Source: Neobacillus niacini NBRC 15566 (lineage in GTDB: Bacteria; Bacillota; Bacilli; Bacillales; Cytobacillaceae). From it: a stretch of 64,000 nt of DNA. The notes below the pieces were generated by a model. The model was not told the DNA's origin. It ran no database searches and saw only the letters and a program-made list of their open reading frames with translations. A program made the position numbers and the translations under genes. Positions 36,881-46,427 of this stretch are shown piece by piece. Position 1 is the first letter of the stretch. Every line of letters begins with the position of its first letter. The stretch spans positions 28,756 to 92,755 of the forward strand of contig NZ_BCVA01000022.1 in the NCBI RefSeq assembly GCF_001591505.1, written 5' to 3'.

Positions 36881-37627
36881 TTATTTCTTAGTCTTCTTTT
36901 TATACTCAACGGGAGTAATTCCTTCTAGCTCTTTGAAAAGTTTAGAAAAATACTGGGAGTTGCTAAAACCAACCATAATAGCAATTTCCGTCATCGAAAG
37001 ATTGGAAAAAAGGATCAGTTGTTTAGCTTCTCTTATTCTTCTCAAAGTTCGATAATGGCTAATGGTTGTTCCTTTATCTTTCTTAAAGGCACGCATTAAA
37101 TGAGAGGGGTGAACATGCAATTTCCCTGCCATTTCCACCATCGAAATGTCCTCAGAAAAATTCATTTCTATATAGTTTTCTGCTTTCTCTACAATTGATA
37201 CGTTATCACTTTTAGATTTTCGGATGGTTGGGTCGGAATATTCTGTTAACATATTTGAATGAATCATATCTAGTTCTGCTAAGGTTTGGGTGTGCTCAAT
37301 CATGATTGCATATTTTTCCGATATAAAGTGGCATTGCCATGCACTTAACCCTCCCTTTTCGGCAACATAGCTATAAAGTGTATTGTGTGATAAAAGGATA
37401 TTTTTATAGGAGCGGAGTTTATTATTGGGGACTCTGTTAAGAATGTTTAATTGTTCATCGCTAAATTTTAGGGTACCTTCCTTTTCATATTCAGCTAACA
37501 AATCCCGATCACTCGTTTGGATTCCATAGAGTAATTTTTCCCTAAGCTTATGGACAGCTTCCATGTATTCGGGCGTAGGTCCATTTCGATTTGAACTTGG
37601 AGTATCTGATTGTCGATGTTCCTTCAT
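36881..37627 (-). CDS. AraC-family regulator
   Basis: 248 residues. The C-terminal AraC/XylS DNA-binding domain (about 150-245) has MAGKLHVHPSHLMRAFKKDK and EIAIMVGFSNSQYFSKLFKE. The N-terminal half has no cupin signature and is helical and charged, like YesN/MsmR-type regulators without a known sensor. It is upstream of, and on the same strand as, the GPH symporter, and probably controls it. Confidence 0.85.
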   Translation of the reverse strand: MKEHRQSDTPSSNRNGPTPEYMEAVHKLREKLLYGIQTSDRDLLAEYEKEGTLKFSDEQLNILNRVPNNKLRSYKNILLSHNTLYSYVAEKGGLSAWQCHFISEKYAIMIEHTQTLAELDMIHSNMLTEYSDPTIRKSKSDNVSIVEKAENYIEMNFSEDISMVEMAGKLHVHPSHLMRAFKKDKGTTISHYRTLRRIREAKQLILFSNLSMTEIAIMVGFSNSQYFSKLFKELEGITPVEYKKKTKK

Positions 37628-37845
37628 TTAAGTCCCTGCCTTATGCACTTTGCAAAAAATTGTATCATATTATAGTATTTTACGCGACTCTTTATGTTGA
37701 GCAAATGGGGATACATGATGAAATATAGTATTAAATGCACTGGGTGAATGGCCCCAAAATGTGTTTTTTTAAGAGCTCACCACATAAATTAATCCTTAAC
37801 TGAAAAATATATACTATTACTATTTTTTGGGGAGATGTTAATAAT

Positions 37846-38403
37846 ATGGCATTTGAGAAGGGGCTTGCTGAATCAGAAAAAGCTTATAACCAGTTGCATG
37901 AGGTTAGTTCTTTATTTGCAAAAATAGTGAGGGAAGACTTTCTGTCAACATGGCAATGGTGGTTTGGTCTCGCTCTATTTATCATTCCTTGGATTGTTTG
38001 GTTTAAATTCAGGAAGAAAGACAGTTCAGGTCGTCTCCTTTTAGGTGGCTTACTAACGATACTCATTTCACTATCACTAGATCTCGCTGCCTTGTCTTTG
38101 GGGCTTTGGTCATACCCAATGGTCATTATTCCTTTAGCACCGTTTCTATTTTTACCCTATCACTTTTCTTTGGCACCCGTTGCAGTAATGTTCGCTCTAC
38201 AAATAAAACCAAAAGTGAATCCCTTATTAAAAGGCATTATATTTGCCTCCATTGCTGCTTTTGGGGGTATGAATTTCTTTAATGCCATTGACTTCTATAA
38301 CCCTAAGAAGTGGTCCACTTTATATGATTTTATTATATTTTTCACTATTTACTATGCGGCTTATTTGGTTACCAAAATGGAGTCCTATACTAAATTAGGT
38401 TAG
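37846..38403 (+). CDS. CBO0543-family membrane protein
   Basis: 185 residues with about five membrane segments. STWQWWFGLALFIIPWIVWF and DLAALSLGLWSYPMVIIPLA are recognisable features of the CBO0543 family of small integral membrane proteins in Bacilli and Clostridia. Function is unknown. GGGGAGATG precedes the ATG. It stands alone, followed by the intergenic palindrome. Confidence 0.78.
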   Translation: MAFEKGLAESEKAYNQLHEVSSLFAKIVREDFLSTWQWWFGLALFIIPWIVWFKFRKKDSSGRLLLGGLLTILISLSLDLAALSLGLWSYPMVIIPLAPFLFLPYHFSLAPVAVMFALQIKPKVNPLLKGIIFASIAAFGGMNFFNAIDFYNPKKWSTLYDFIIFFTIYYAAYLVTKMESYTKLG

Positions 38404-38441
38404 GTTAGTGAAGGAAAAACTTCATTAGGTTAAGTACAAAC

Positions 38442-38492
38442 GGGGTCAGTCCTCGGTGAAATAAAGGTTTAATCAGCCTTGGCACTGACCCC
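38442..38492. repeat. Intergenic palindrome, copy B
   Basis: GGGGTCAGT (38442-38450) and ACTGACCCC (38484-38492) are perfect arms around CCTCGGTGAAATAAAGGTTT. It shares length and core with copy A at 22011-22061. Confidence 0.65.
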
Positions 38493-38579
38493 CTAATATT
38501 ATTGACGCGGAACATTTGTGCTGACCTCTAGATTTATTAATGATACACTAATTAGATATTGAAAATATAATGGTGATAA

Positions 38580-39685
38580 GTGTGGTTTATTTATTAATCT
38601 TGATTTTCCTTATTGTTTGTATTACTTTCTTTTTCACTTTTAAAAAAATATATATATTCAAACTTCTACCATGGCGATTGTTATGGCCCTTGAGATTGTT
38701 ACACAAGGAGTTCTATTAAGCTACTTTGGCATCCAGTTCTTCCAGCATATATTTGGTAAAATTCTATGTATTATTAACCTAACCCTATGGTTTGGCTTTA
38801 TTTAATCTTTTTTCATAGCAAGTTTGGATGGGAAATTTAAAGACATCCATTATTCCAATGTGATCAACCGTTTTGGATTGGTACATGGGTTGCTGGCACC
38901 TCTATAAGCGGCATTTTATTTTATACACAATTTTCCCACTGGGGAACTATTTCTGTCCTTATTGCTTTTATAAATATTGTGCTTTGGATTGTTTATCTTG
39001 GGATCAGTGTAAAAACTTTTATAGAAATTTCTCGAACAAAATTTTTTCAGAATGTCCACGGCATTCTTCTGTTAACAACGGTCAGCACACAATCGGTTGT
39101 CCTTTTGCTTAACACTGTTTTCAAATATTTTCCGGATATCTTTAACCTCTCTTTACTAATTATTGGATTTTGTTTTTATTTGGTTTGTGTTTTTTTATCC
39201 TATCAAGATACATAAAAAATTCTTGGTCAATTGAAATGGATTGGAACAATACGAACTGTATATTACATGGGGCGTTATCCATTTCTGGGGTTGCCTGTAT
39301 TGTCACTGGCGTCCTCAGCCTGGATCTCATTAGAGTGATATGGAGAACTGCCCTTATTACTTTCATTGCGGTTGAGACTATTGAACTCTATAGGCTGTTC
39401 AGGCGGATCAAACACTATGGGTTTAAAGAGGCAATCTTCGTTTATGATGTGACGCAATGGAGTAGAGTTTTTACTTTTGCCATGTTTTATACTTTCACAG
39501 CCCTTTTCCATACTCATTTATTGATCGCTCCCTTCGTTATCGACACCATCCTTAAGATGGGCGTGTGGGTAGTAATCCTTCTTCTTATGGTAGAACTAAT
39601 GCTTAGTTTACGTGATGCTATAAAAACCTTTAAACAATCATCAAGACAATTGAATAAAGTAAATTCACCCAATTTCCATTCTTAA
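38580..39685 (+). pseudogene. Decayed multi-span membrane protein gene
   Basis: A hydrophobic protein is spread over several frames. A GTG at 38580 opens one frame. From 38671 (MAIVMALEIVTQ) the gene moves to another, which meets a TAA at 38803 but continues as SFFIASLDGKFKDIHYSNV. Near 38876 it shifts again (IGTWVAGTSISGILFYTQF), stopping at 39213. A last shift near 39200 leads to WNNTNCILHGALSISG and the end at 39685. Together the pieces make a protein of about 350 residues with roughly ten membrane segments. The 'IGTWxAGTS' and 'NCIxHGALSI' motifs distantly recall TDT/SLAC1-type carriers, but I am not sure of the family. Confidence 0.75.
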
Positions 39686-39693
39686 CTTAACAA

Positions 39694-39734
39694 AACCCCC
39701 ACAAAATGGTTGTTTCAACCAATATGTGGGGGTT
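39694..39734 (+). terminator. Terminator after the decayed membrane gene
   Basis: AACCCCCACA pairs with TGTGGGGGTT; inside it GGTTG pairs with CAACC. A TTTATT tail follows. Confidence 0.8.
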
Positions 39735-39831
39735 TATTCGTGAGGTAACGCTATAATGCAGTATTGATTCAGGATTTGTGACTGTATAAATTTACCTGCC
39801 CCGTAAGTTCAATATTATTAAAAAATAGCGC

Positions 39832-39874
39832 TTGCATATTTTGAAAATCCTATTATAATACTTGTATACAAGTA
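39832..39874 (+). promoter_or_regulatory. gnt promoter with palindromic GntR operator
   Basis: TTGCAT (39832-39837) and TATAAT (39854-39859) are 16 bp apart. Directly behind lies the perfect palindrome TACTTGTATACAAGTA (39859-39874). The ACTTGTATACAAGT core is the known GntR operator of the Bacillus subtilis gnt operon, relieved by gluconate. Confidence 0.88.
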
Positions 39875-39900
39875 GACTTGAATTAAATAGAGGTGATTTT

Positions 39901-40632
39901 ATGGCCGAACAAAAGGAATTTCTCTATCCTGTAAAATGGCTTTCCAAAGCTTCAGCTGGAGACCGTGTTACCTACGAACTTAGAATGCGCATTATTTCGG
40001 GCATGATTGAAAGCGGTACCGTCCTATCTGAAAATAAATTAGCTGCAGACTTTGCAGTTAGCCGGTCACCTATCCGTGAAGCATTAAAAACTCTTGCTTC
40101 TGAAAAGATTATCCGATTAGAAAGAATGGGAGCCACTGTAGTAGGTTTAACTGAAAAAGAATATGCAGAAATTTATGATGTCCGTATCCTGATCGAAACA
40201 TTTGTATTTGAACGTCTTGCAAGCATGGAATCGACTGAATTAGTCATGGAACTGAGTAAAATACTTGAGATGATGAAAATCGCCATAAAATACCAAGATG
40301 CGGATGAGTTTTCTTATCAGGATGTCCTATTTCATGAAACGATTATTCGGGCAATTAATCATTCTTACATCCTGATGATATGGGATAATTTAAAGCCTGT
40401 GATGGAGAGCTTAATTCTCCTTTCTATGCGCAGTCGTTTTAAAGAAAAGTATGAAGATTTTACCAGAATCCTAAATAATCATCAACTATACATTGAAGCA
40501 ATCGAAACAAAGAATCGAGACCTGATGGTTAGATCGTTACATCAAAACTTTGATGATGTTCAAGAGAAAGTTGAAGATTTGTGGAGGTCCCAAATGAGGC
40601 TTCTAAAAGGAGTCGAACAACAAAATGACTAA
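39901..40632 (+). CDS. gntR: Gluconate operon repressor GntR
   Basis: 243 residues from the ATG at 39901 (MAEQKEFLYPVKWLSKASAG), the same length as Bacillus GntR; AGAGGTGA precedes it. Residues 20-90 form the GntR winged helix with LAADFAVSRSPIREALKTLA. The FCD-type effector domain follows, with EIYDVRILIETFVFERLAS. It represses its own operon through the palindrome upstream and is released by gluconate. The stop overlaps the gntK start. Confidence 0.94.
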   Translation: MAEQKEFLYPVKWLSKASAGDRVTYELRMRIISGMIESGTVLSENKLAADFAVSRSPIREALKTLASEKIIRLERMGATVVGLTEKEYAEIYDVRILIETFVFERLASMESTELVMELSKILEMMKIAIKYQDADEFSYQDVLFHETIIRAINHSYILMIWDNLKPVMESLILLSMRSRFKEKYEDFTRILNNHQLYIEAIETKNRDLMVRSLHQNFDDVQEKVEDLWRSQMRLLKGVEQQND

Positions 40633-42166
40633 TTATATGTTAGGTGTAGACATCGGTACAACCAGTACAAAAGCCGTTTTATTTACGGAAAATGGCAGTG
40701 TCATTCAAACAGAAAATATCGGTTATCCGCTCTTCACACCGAATATAGCAACGGCAGAACAAGACCCTGAAGAAATTTTCCAGGCAGTTTTGACAGCCAT
40801 TTCGTCAATAACGAAAAAGCATTCAAATAAAAAACCATCATTTATTTCATTTAGCAGTGCGATGCATAGTGTTATTGCAATGGATGAAAATGGCAAGCCA
40901 CTCACACCTTGTATCACCTGGGCTGATAATCGAAGTGAAACTTGGGCCCACAAAATTAAAAATGAATTAGATGGGCATAACGTATACAAACGCACCGGAA
41001 CACCGATTCACCCGATGTCACCGCTATCTAAGATTACCTGGATTGTGAATGAACGTCCTGAAATCGCTGTTAACACAAAAAAATATATCGGTATTAAGGA
41101 ATATATTTTTAAGAAATTCTTCGATCAATATGCTGTCGATTATTCCCTGGCTTCCAGCATGGGGCTGATGAATCTGAAAAACTTAGATTGGGATGATGAA
41201 GCCCTTGAAATTGCTGGTATTACACGTGATCAATTATCGAAGCTCGTTCCAACAACTAAGATTTTTACCAACTGTGATCCGTTCTTAGCCAACCAGATTG
41301 GGATCGACTTACAAACACCTTTTGTGATTGGGGCAAGTGATGGAGTCCTTTCAAATCTAGGTGTAAATGCTATCCGTAAAGGAGAAATCGCTGTCACCAT
41401 TGGGACAAGCGGTGCGATACGAACAATCATTGATAATCCGAAAACAGATGAAAAAGGAAGAATCTTTTGTTATGCCTTAACAGAAAAACATTGGGTGATT
41501 GGCGGACCGGTAAACAATGGAGGAATGGTCCTTCGTTGGATACGCGATGAATTTGCATCTTCCGAGGTAGAAACTGCCAAACGACTCGGAATCGATCCAT
41601 ATGAAGTCTTAACTAAGATTGCCGAACGTGTACGACCTGGTGCCGATGGATTGTTATTCCATCCATACCTCGCTGGGGAACGTGCACCATTATGGAATCC
41701 CGACGTGCGCGGTTCCTTCTTTGGTTTAACCTTGTCACATAAAAAGGAACATATGATTCGAGCAGCTTTAGAAGGTGTCATATTCAATTTATACACAGTA
41801 TTTTTAGCCTTAATTGAATGCATGGACGAGCCTGTTACCCGAATCCAAGCTACCGGGGGATTCGCAAGGTCCGATGTTTGGAGACAAATGATGTCCGATA
41901 TATTCGAATCGGAAGTGGTGGTTCCAGAAAGCTACGAAAGTTCGTGCCTGGGTGCTTGTATTTTAGGTCTATATGCCCTAGGACAAATAGATTCATTTGA
42001 GAGTGTTTCTGAAATGATTGGCAGTACCTATAAGCACAAACCGAAAGAAGAATCGGTAAAAGAGTATAGGCAATTGCTGCCAATCTTTATTAACCTATCA
42101 AGAGTATTAGAAAATGAATATACACAGATTGCAAACTATCAAAGAAGCTTACTAAAAAACAACTAG
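40625..42166 (+). CDS. gntK: Gluconokinase GntK
   Basis: 513 residues, the Bacillus GntK length. FGGY carbohydrate kinase fold: the phosphate-1 loop is MLGVDIGTTSTKAVLFTENG, the middle substrate region is ITWADNRSETWAHKI, and the adenosine region is RIQATGGFARSDVWRQMMSD. It phosphorylates gluconate to 6-phosphogluconate with ATP. The start overlaps gntR by 8 bp, so translation is coupled. Confidence 0.94.
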   Translation: MTNYMLGVDIGTTSTKAVLFTENGSVIQTENIGYPLFTPNIATAEQDPEEIFQAVLTAISSITKKHSNKKPSFISFSSAMHSVIAMDENGKPLTPCITWADNRSETWAHKIKNELDGHNVYKRTGTPIHPMSPLSKITWIVNERPEIAVNTKKYIGIKEYIFKKFFDQYAVDYSLASSMGLMNLKNLDWDDEALEIAGITRDQLSKLVPTTKIFTNCDPFLANQIGIDLQTPFVIGASDGVLSNLGVNAIRKGEIAVTIGTSGAIRTIIDNPKTDEKGRIFCYALTEKHWVIGGPVNNGGMVLRWIRDEFASSEVETAKRLGIDPYEVLTKIAERVRPGADGLLFHPYLAGERAPLWNPDVRGSFFGLTLSHKKEHMIRAALEGVIFNLYTVFLALIECMDEPVTRIQATGGFARSDVWRQMMSDIFESEVVVPESYESSCLGACILGLYALGQIDSFESVSEMIGSTYKHKPKEESVKEYRQLLPIFINLSRVLENEYTQIANYQRSLLKNN

Positions 42167-42188
42167 ATAAACATCAGGAGGAAATAAA

Positions 42189-43535
42189 ATGCCATTAGTT
42201 ATAGTAGCATTGGGAATTATTGCATTATTAATTTTAATCATGGGCATGAAATTAAACACCTTTATTTCATTGATCATAGTATCTTTTGGAGTAGCTTTAG
42301 CACTTGGAATGCCACTAGAGGAAGTGGTTAAAACCATCGAAGCCGGATTAGGCGGAACACTTGGACATATAGGTTTAATCTTTGGACTTGGAGCCATGCT
42401 TGGTAAGTTAATCGCTGATTCAGGCGGTGCGCAGCGCATTGCGATGACTCTAGTAAAAAAGTTTGGCGAAAAAAATACTCAATGGGCAGTAGTAGTTGCT
42501 TCATTTATAATCGGTATCGCGTTATTTTTCGAAGTAGGATTAGTATTATTGATTCCAATTGTCTTTGCGATTTCTAGAGAATTAAAAGTTTCCATCTTGT
42601 CACTTGGTATTTCCATGACAGCAGCTTTATCGGTGACACACGGTTTCTTGCCGCCGCATCCAGGACCAACTACGATTGCTGGTGAACTTGGTGCTGATAT
42701 TGGAGAAGTATTACTTTATGGTTTCATTTGTGCGGTTCCTACGGTAATCTTAGCTGGGCCAATTTTTACAAAAATTGCGAAAAAACTTGTCCCTGAATCA
42801 TTTACAAAAATGGGCAGCATTGCCTCATTAGGTGAACTAAAAACATTTAAGCTTGAAGATACACCTAAATTCGGCATCAGTGTATTTACTGCTTTACTTC
42901 CTGTTATCTTAATGTCAATTGCAACAATTATTACCTTGATGCAAAAAACATTGGGCTTCGAAGATAATACTATACTAGCAGTGATCCGATTTATCGGTGA
43001 AGCCGGTACGGCTATGTTGATTTCCCTATTATTTGCTGTTTATTCAATGGGTATCGCAAGAAAGATTCCTATGAAGGATGTCATGGAGTCTTGTACACAA
43101 GCCATTCTGCACATTGGTATGATGCTGTTAATCATTGGAGGCGGTGGTGCCTTCAAGCAAGTATTAATTAACGGCGGCGTAGGTGACTATGTAGCGGAAT
43201 TATTCAAAGGGACTGCCATATCACCGATTATCCTCGCATGGATGATTGCTGCCATTTTACGTATTGCATTAGGATCTGCAACTGTTGCTGCCTTAACGAC
43301 AGCTGGTTTAGTGATTCCAATGTTAGGACAAAGTGATGTTAACCTTGCTCTGGTCGTTCTTGCAACAGGTGCCGGAAGTGTCATTCTTTCCCACGTAAAC
43401 GACGCTGGTTTCTGGATGTTTAAAGAATACTTTGGTTTAAGCATGAAAGAAACCTTTGCAACATGGACCTTGCTGGAAACGATTATTTCCGTAGCTGGAT
43501 TAGGTTTTGTACTATTATTAAGTTTGTTTGTATAA
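42189..43535 (+). CDS. gntP: Gluconate permease GntP
   Basis: 448 residues with about 12 membrane segments, the length of the Bacillus protein. Typical GntP-family motifs are GAMLGKLIADSGGAQRIA and VTHGFLPPHPGPTTIAGELG, plus the late SVILSHVNDAGFWMFKEYFG. It takes up gluconate with protons. CAGGAGGA precedes the ATG, 22 bp after gntK. Confidence 0.95.
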   Translation: MPLVIVALGIIALLILIMGMKLNTFISLIIVSFGVALALGMPLEEVVKTIEAGLGGTLGHIGLIFGLGAMLGKLIADSGGAQRIAMTLVKKFGEKNTQWAVVVASFIIGIALFFEVGLVLLIPIVFAISRELKVSILSLGISMTAALSVTHGFLPPHPGPTTIAGELGADIGEVLLYGFICAVPTVILAGPIFTKIAKKLVPESFTKMGSIASLGELKTFKLEDTPKFGISVFTALLPVILMSIATIITLMQKTLGFEDNTILAVIRFIGEAGTAMLISLLFAVYSMGIARKIPMKDVMESCTQAILHIGMMLLIIGGGGAFKQVLINGGVGDYVAELFKGTAISPIILAWMIAAILRIALGSATVAALTTAGLVIPMLGQSDVNLALVVLATGAGSVILSHVNDAGFWMFKEYFGLSMKETFATWTLLETIISVAGLGFVLLLSLFV

Positions 43536-43543
43536 ACCTTCCA

Positions 43544-43583
43544 GGCAGTAAATCCCCGCTTTTAAAGTGAGGGTTTTACTGCC
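43544..43583 (+). promoter_or_regulatory. Hairpin in the gntP-gntZ gap
   Basis: GGCAGTAAA (43544-43552) pairs with TTTACTGCC (43575-43583), with inner CCC/GGG pairing, but no T tract follows. It may be an mRNA stability element or partial terminator setting gntZ expression apart. Confidence 0.5.
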
Positions 43584-43613
43584 TATTAATATGATATAAA
43601 GGAGCATGAATAA

Positions 43614-45014
43614 ATGTTAAATACAATTGGTGTCATTGGTTTAGGAGTAATGGGCAGCAACATCGCGTTAAATATGGCGAATAAAGGCGAACAAGTCGCT
43701 GTGTATAATTACACAAGAGATTTAACAGATCAGCTTGTAGCTAAATTGGACGGGCAATCTATCCATCCATATTATGAAGTCCAAGATTTTGTTCAGTCTT
43801 TAGAAACGCCAAGAAAGATATTTCTAATGGTAACTGCGGGTAAGCCGATCGATTCGGTCATCCAAGCTATACTCCCCCATCTTGAGTTAGGCGATATCAT
43901 CATGGATGGCGGTAACTCCCATTTTACAGATACTGAACACAGGTACGATGAGTTGAAGTCGAAAGGAATCGGTTATTTAGGTGTTGGGATTTCTGGCGGG
44001 GAGGTCGGAGCGTTAAATGGACCATCTATCATGCCAGGTGGTGATAAAATCGTTTATGAAAAAGTAGCTCCGGTACTGACAAAAATCGCCGCCCATGTAA
44101 ATGGTGACCCTTGTTGTACCTATATCGGTCCAAAAGGAGCAGGTCATTTTGTAAAAATGGTACATAACGGAATTGAGTATGCAGATATGCAACTAATTGC
44201 CGAAGCCTACACATTTTTACGAGAAAAATTAGAATTATCCGTTGAAGAAATAGCTGGAATATTTGAAACCTGGAACGAGGGCGAACTGAAAAGTTATTTA
44301 ATAGAAATCACAGCAGAAATTTTACGAAAAAAGGATGAAATAACAGGGTTGCCTCTGATTGATGTGATCTTGGATAAAGCCGGCCAAAAAGGAACGGGTA
44401 AATGGACGAGCATCCAAGCCATTGATAACGGCATCCCTGCATCGATTATTACCGAGTCATTATTTGCCCGCTACATCTCTTCGTTAAAGGAGGAAAGGGT
44501 TCATGCCGAATCGATCTTATCAGGGCCTAAGAACGTTCAGCAGCCATTAGATAAAAATGAATGGATTGACTACATTAGACAGGCCTTATATATAGGAAAA
44601 GTTTGTGCATACGCACAAGGATTTACTCAATATAAAACGACTTCCGAACTTTTAGACTGGAATTTACCATTAAAGGATATTGCGCTGATTTTCCGCGGTG
44701 GATGTATTATCCGGGCAGAATTCTTAAACGTCATCAGCGAAGCCTATCATGAACAAAGTGATTTAGCGAATTTATTAATCTCACCATATTTTGCTGAAAA
44801 AGTTCAAGACTATCAAATGGGCTTGCGTAAAGTAGTGTGTGAGGGCATTAATGCTGGAATCTCCTTCCCATGTTTAAGTGCTTCACTTACGTATTACGAT
44901 AGCTATCGAGCTGGACGATCAAGTGCAAATATTTTGCAAGCACAACGTGATTATTTTGGTGCCCATACCTATGAACGACGTGATCTAGCGGGAGTGTATC
45001 ACACCAACTGGTAG
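43614..45014 (+). CDS. gntZ: 6-phosphogluconate dehydrogenase, decarboxylating (GntZ type)
   Basis: 466 residues. NAD(P)-binding start NTIGVIGLGVMGSNIALNMA. Substrate-binding motifs are ISGGEVGALNGPSIMPGG and KMVHNGIEYADMQLIAEAY (catalytic Lys and Glu). The tail contains YYDSYRAGRSSANILQAQRD. It converts 6-phosphogluconate to ribulose-5-phosphate and CO2. It is the last gene of gntRKPZ, with AAAGGAG ahead of the ATG. NAD versus NADP preference cannot be told from what I see. Confidence 0.94.
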   Translation: MLNTIGVIGLGVMGSNIALNMANKGEQVAVYNYTRDLTDQLVAKLDGQSIHPYYEVQDFVQSLETPRKIFLMVTAGKPIDSVIQAILPHLELGDIIMDGGNSHFTDTEHRYDELKSKGIGYLGVGISGGEVGALNGPSIMPGGDKIVYEKVAPVLTKIAAHVNGDPCCTYIGPKGAGHFVKMVHNGIEYADMQLIAEAYTFLREKLELSVEEIAGIFETWNEGELKSYLIEITAEILRKKDEITGLPLIDVILDKAGQKGTGKWTSIQAIDNGIPASIITESLFARYISSLKEERVHAESILSGPKNVQQPLDKNEWIDYIRQALYIGKVCAYAQGFTQYKTTSELLDWNLPLKDIALIFRGGCIIRAEFLNVISEAYHEQSDLANLLISPYFAEKVQDYQMGLRKVVCEGINAGISFPCLSASLTYYDSYRAGRSSANILQAQRDYFGAHTYERRDLAGVYHTNW

Positions 45015-45100
45015 ACTTAAGAACATTAAACCGCTCCAGAAAATTGAGTAACGGGATAAACTTTTAAAATGCATGTTAAAAAAAACAATAATTTCCTAAA

Positions 45101-45151
45101 AAGCTGAAGTATACAGCCCATTCCATGAGCTAAGTATATTCAGCTTTTTTT
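45101..45151 (+). terminator. Terminator of the gnt operon
   Basis: AAGCTGAAGTATACAGC pairs with GCTAAGTATATTCAGCTT with small mismatches, followed by T7. The hairpin can also serve the minus-strand gene to the right. Confidence 0.85.
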
Positions 45152-45244
45152 GCAAAATAGGTTGTAATAATATAGTTTCGAAAAAAGATGTACTTTAACC
45201 TCAGAAAAGTAGACCAGATACCCCTTCTTCCCTGCGGGTTACAA

Positions 45245-45430
45245 TTATTTAGTATTTTCTTTGTCAAACCTAAATAAAAAGAACGAAATGATCCCAGAAA
45301 TAATGCCTGCACCTACGGCAATAAATATTCGAGTCATAATGTTAATTTCGGAGTAATCCTTTTCAAGCATCCACATCGCTATCACCACTACAATAATCAT
45401 AGTCGGGATTGTAACGGGAAATTTTTTCAT
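45245..45430 (-). CDS. Small two-helix membrane protein
   Basis: 61 residues with two hydrophobic segments (about 8-22 and 34-54) joined by MLEKDYSEINIMTR, ending in a charged tail. GGAAGGTAG precedes the ATG. No family is recognised. It is probably real because of the ribosome site and classic membrane-protein plan. Confidence 0.55.
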   Translation of the reverse strand: MKKFPVTIPTMIIVVVIAMWMLEKDYSEINIMTRIFIAVGAGIISGIISFFLFRFDKENTK

Positions 45431-45566
45431 TTTATTCTACCTTCCATTCTAAAGTCTTTATATAAGTAAATTACAATATCACTTTTCACAATAACAAACG
45501 TGTATAGACTAGAGCCCATACACGTTTTGAAAATTCCTCTAAATTACAAACGTCTCAGAAACATTT

Positions 45567-46289
45567 CTATCTACTTACAGGAAGGAATAATTTCTTTCCT
45601 GACTTTAGATTTAATGGTGTTCGGTTAATCGACTTCTTTTGGAAATGATTATAGCTTGAAATTTCAGCTAATTGTACTTTTTTCAAACCGAACCACCATA
45701 AGAACATCATATAAGGAGACATTGTAAACCATGATCCTTGGTTTAACAATAAAAAGTTAAATATCCCATGTAATAAGGCTGGAATCAATAGAGATGACAG
45801 GAATAAAGGCCATTTTAATCCTTTTGTAAACTTTGCTTTGCTAATATAATACCCCATAATAACGCCGAACAAGGCATGACTTGAAACAGGCAGTAATGCA
45901 CGTGTTAGCGCAAATTCCATCCCATTATTCATCAAATACAGTATATTTTCGGCGGTTGCAAACCCCAAAGATATGGAGGTACCATAGACAATACCATCAA
46001 ACGGCTCATCAAATTCGGAACTCTTGTATGCAATGAAAAATAAGATTGACCATTTAAAAAATTCCTCTATTAAACCGGAAGAAAAAATCGCAAAAATAGA
46101 ATCATATTGAACAATATTTTCTTCTTTAAGAATATATTCAAAAAATGCAATCGGAATGATGATCAATGCACCATAAAAAAACGTGTTTAATACCATCGAT
46201 ACTGGTTCTGGTTCATACTTATCTTTTAAATAAAAATAACTCAATAATGCTAAACCAGGGGCAATACCAGCTAATAGAATTCCTAACAT
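45567..46289 (-). CDS. prsW: PrsW-family intramembrane metalloprotease
   Basis: 240 residues, about seven membrane segments. The PrsW metalloprotease motifs are in order: SSGLIEEFFKWSILFF (Glu-Glu), GFATAENILYL, VSSHALFGVIMGYY (His) and LLHGIFNFLL (His). In Bacillus subtilis PrsW makes the first cut in the anti-sigma factor RsiW in response to envelope stress. AGGGGGG precedes the ATG. The gene is monocistronic here, without rsiW/sigW beside it. Confidence 0.87.
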   Translation of the reverse strand: MLGILLAGIAPGLALLSYFYLKDKYEPEPVSMVLNTFFYGALIIIPIAFFEYILKEENIVQYDSIFAIFSSGLIEEFFKWSILFFIAYKSSEFDEPFDGIVYGTSISLGFATAENILYLMNNGMEFALTRALLPVSSHALFGVIMGYYISKAKFTKGLKWPLFLSSLLIPALLHGIFNFLLLNQGSWFTMSPYMMFLWWFGLKKVQLAEISSYNHFQKKSINRTPLNLKSGKKLFLPVSR

Positions 46290-46427
46290 TTACAACCCCC
46301 TAGGACATTTAAAATATATGTTTAATAATACCCTAAATACAGCCAAATTGAAACAGCTTCAATGGTATGGAACACTTTTCTCATGTACATTTATATTCTT
46401 TTTTAGGTATCTTATACTTTCTCTCCA

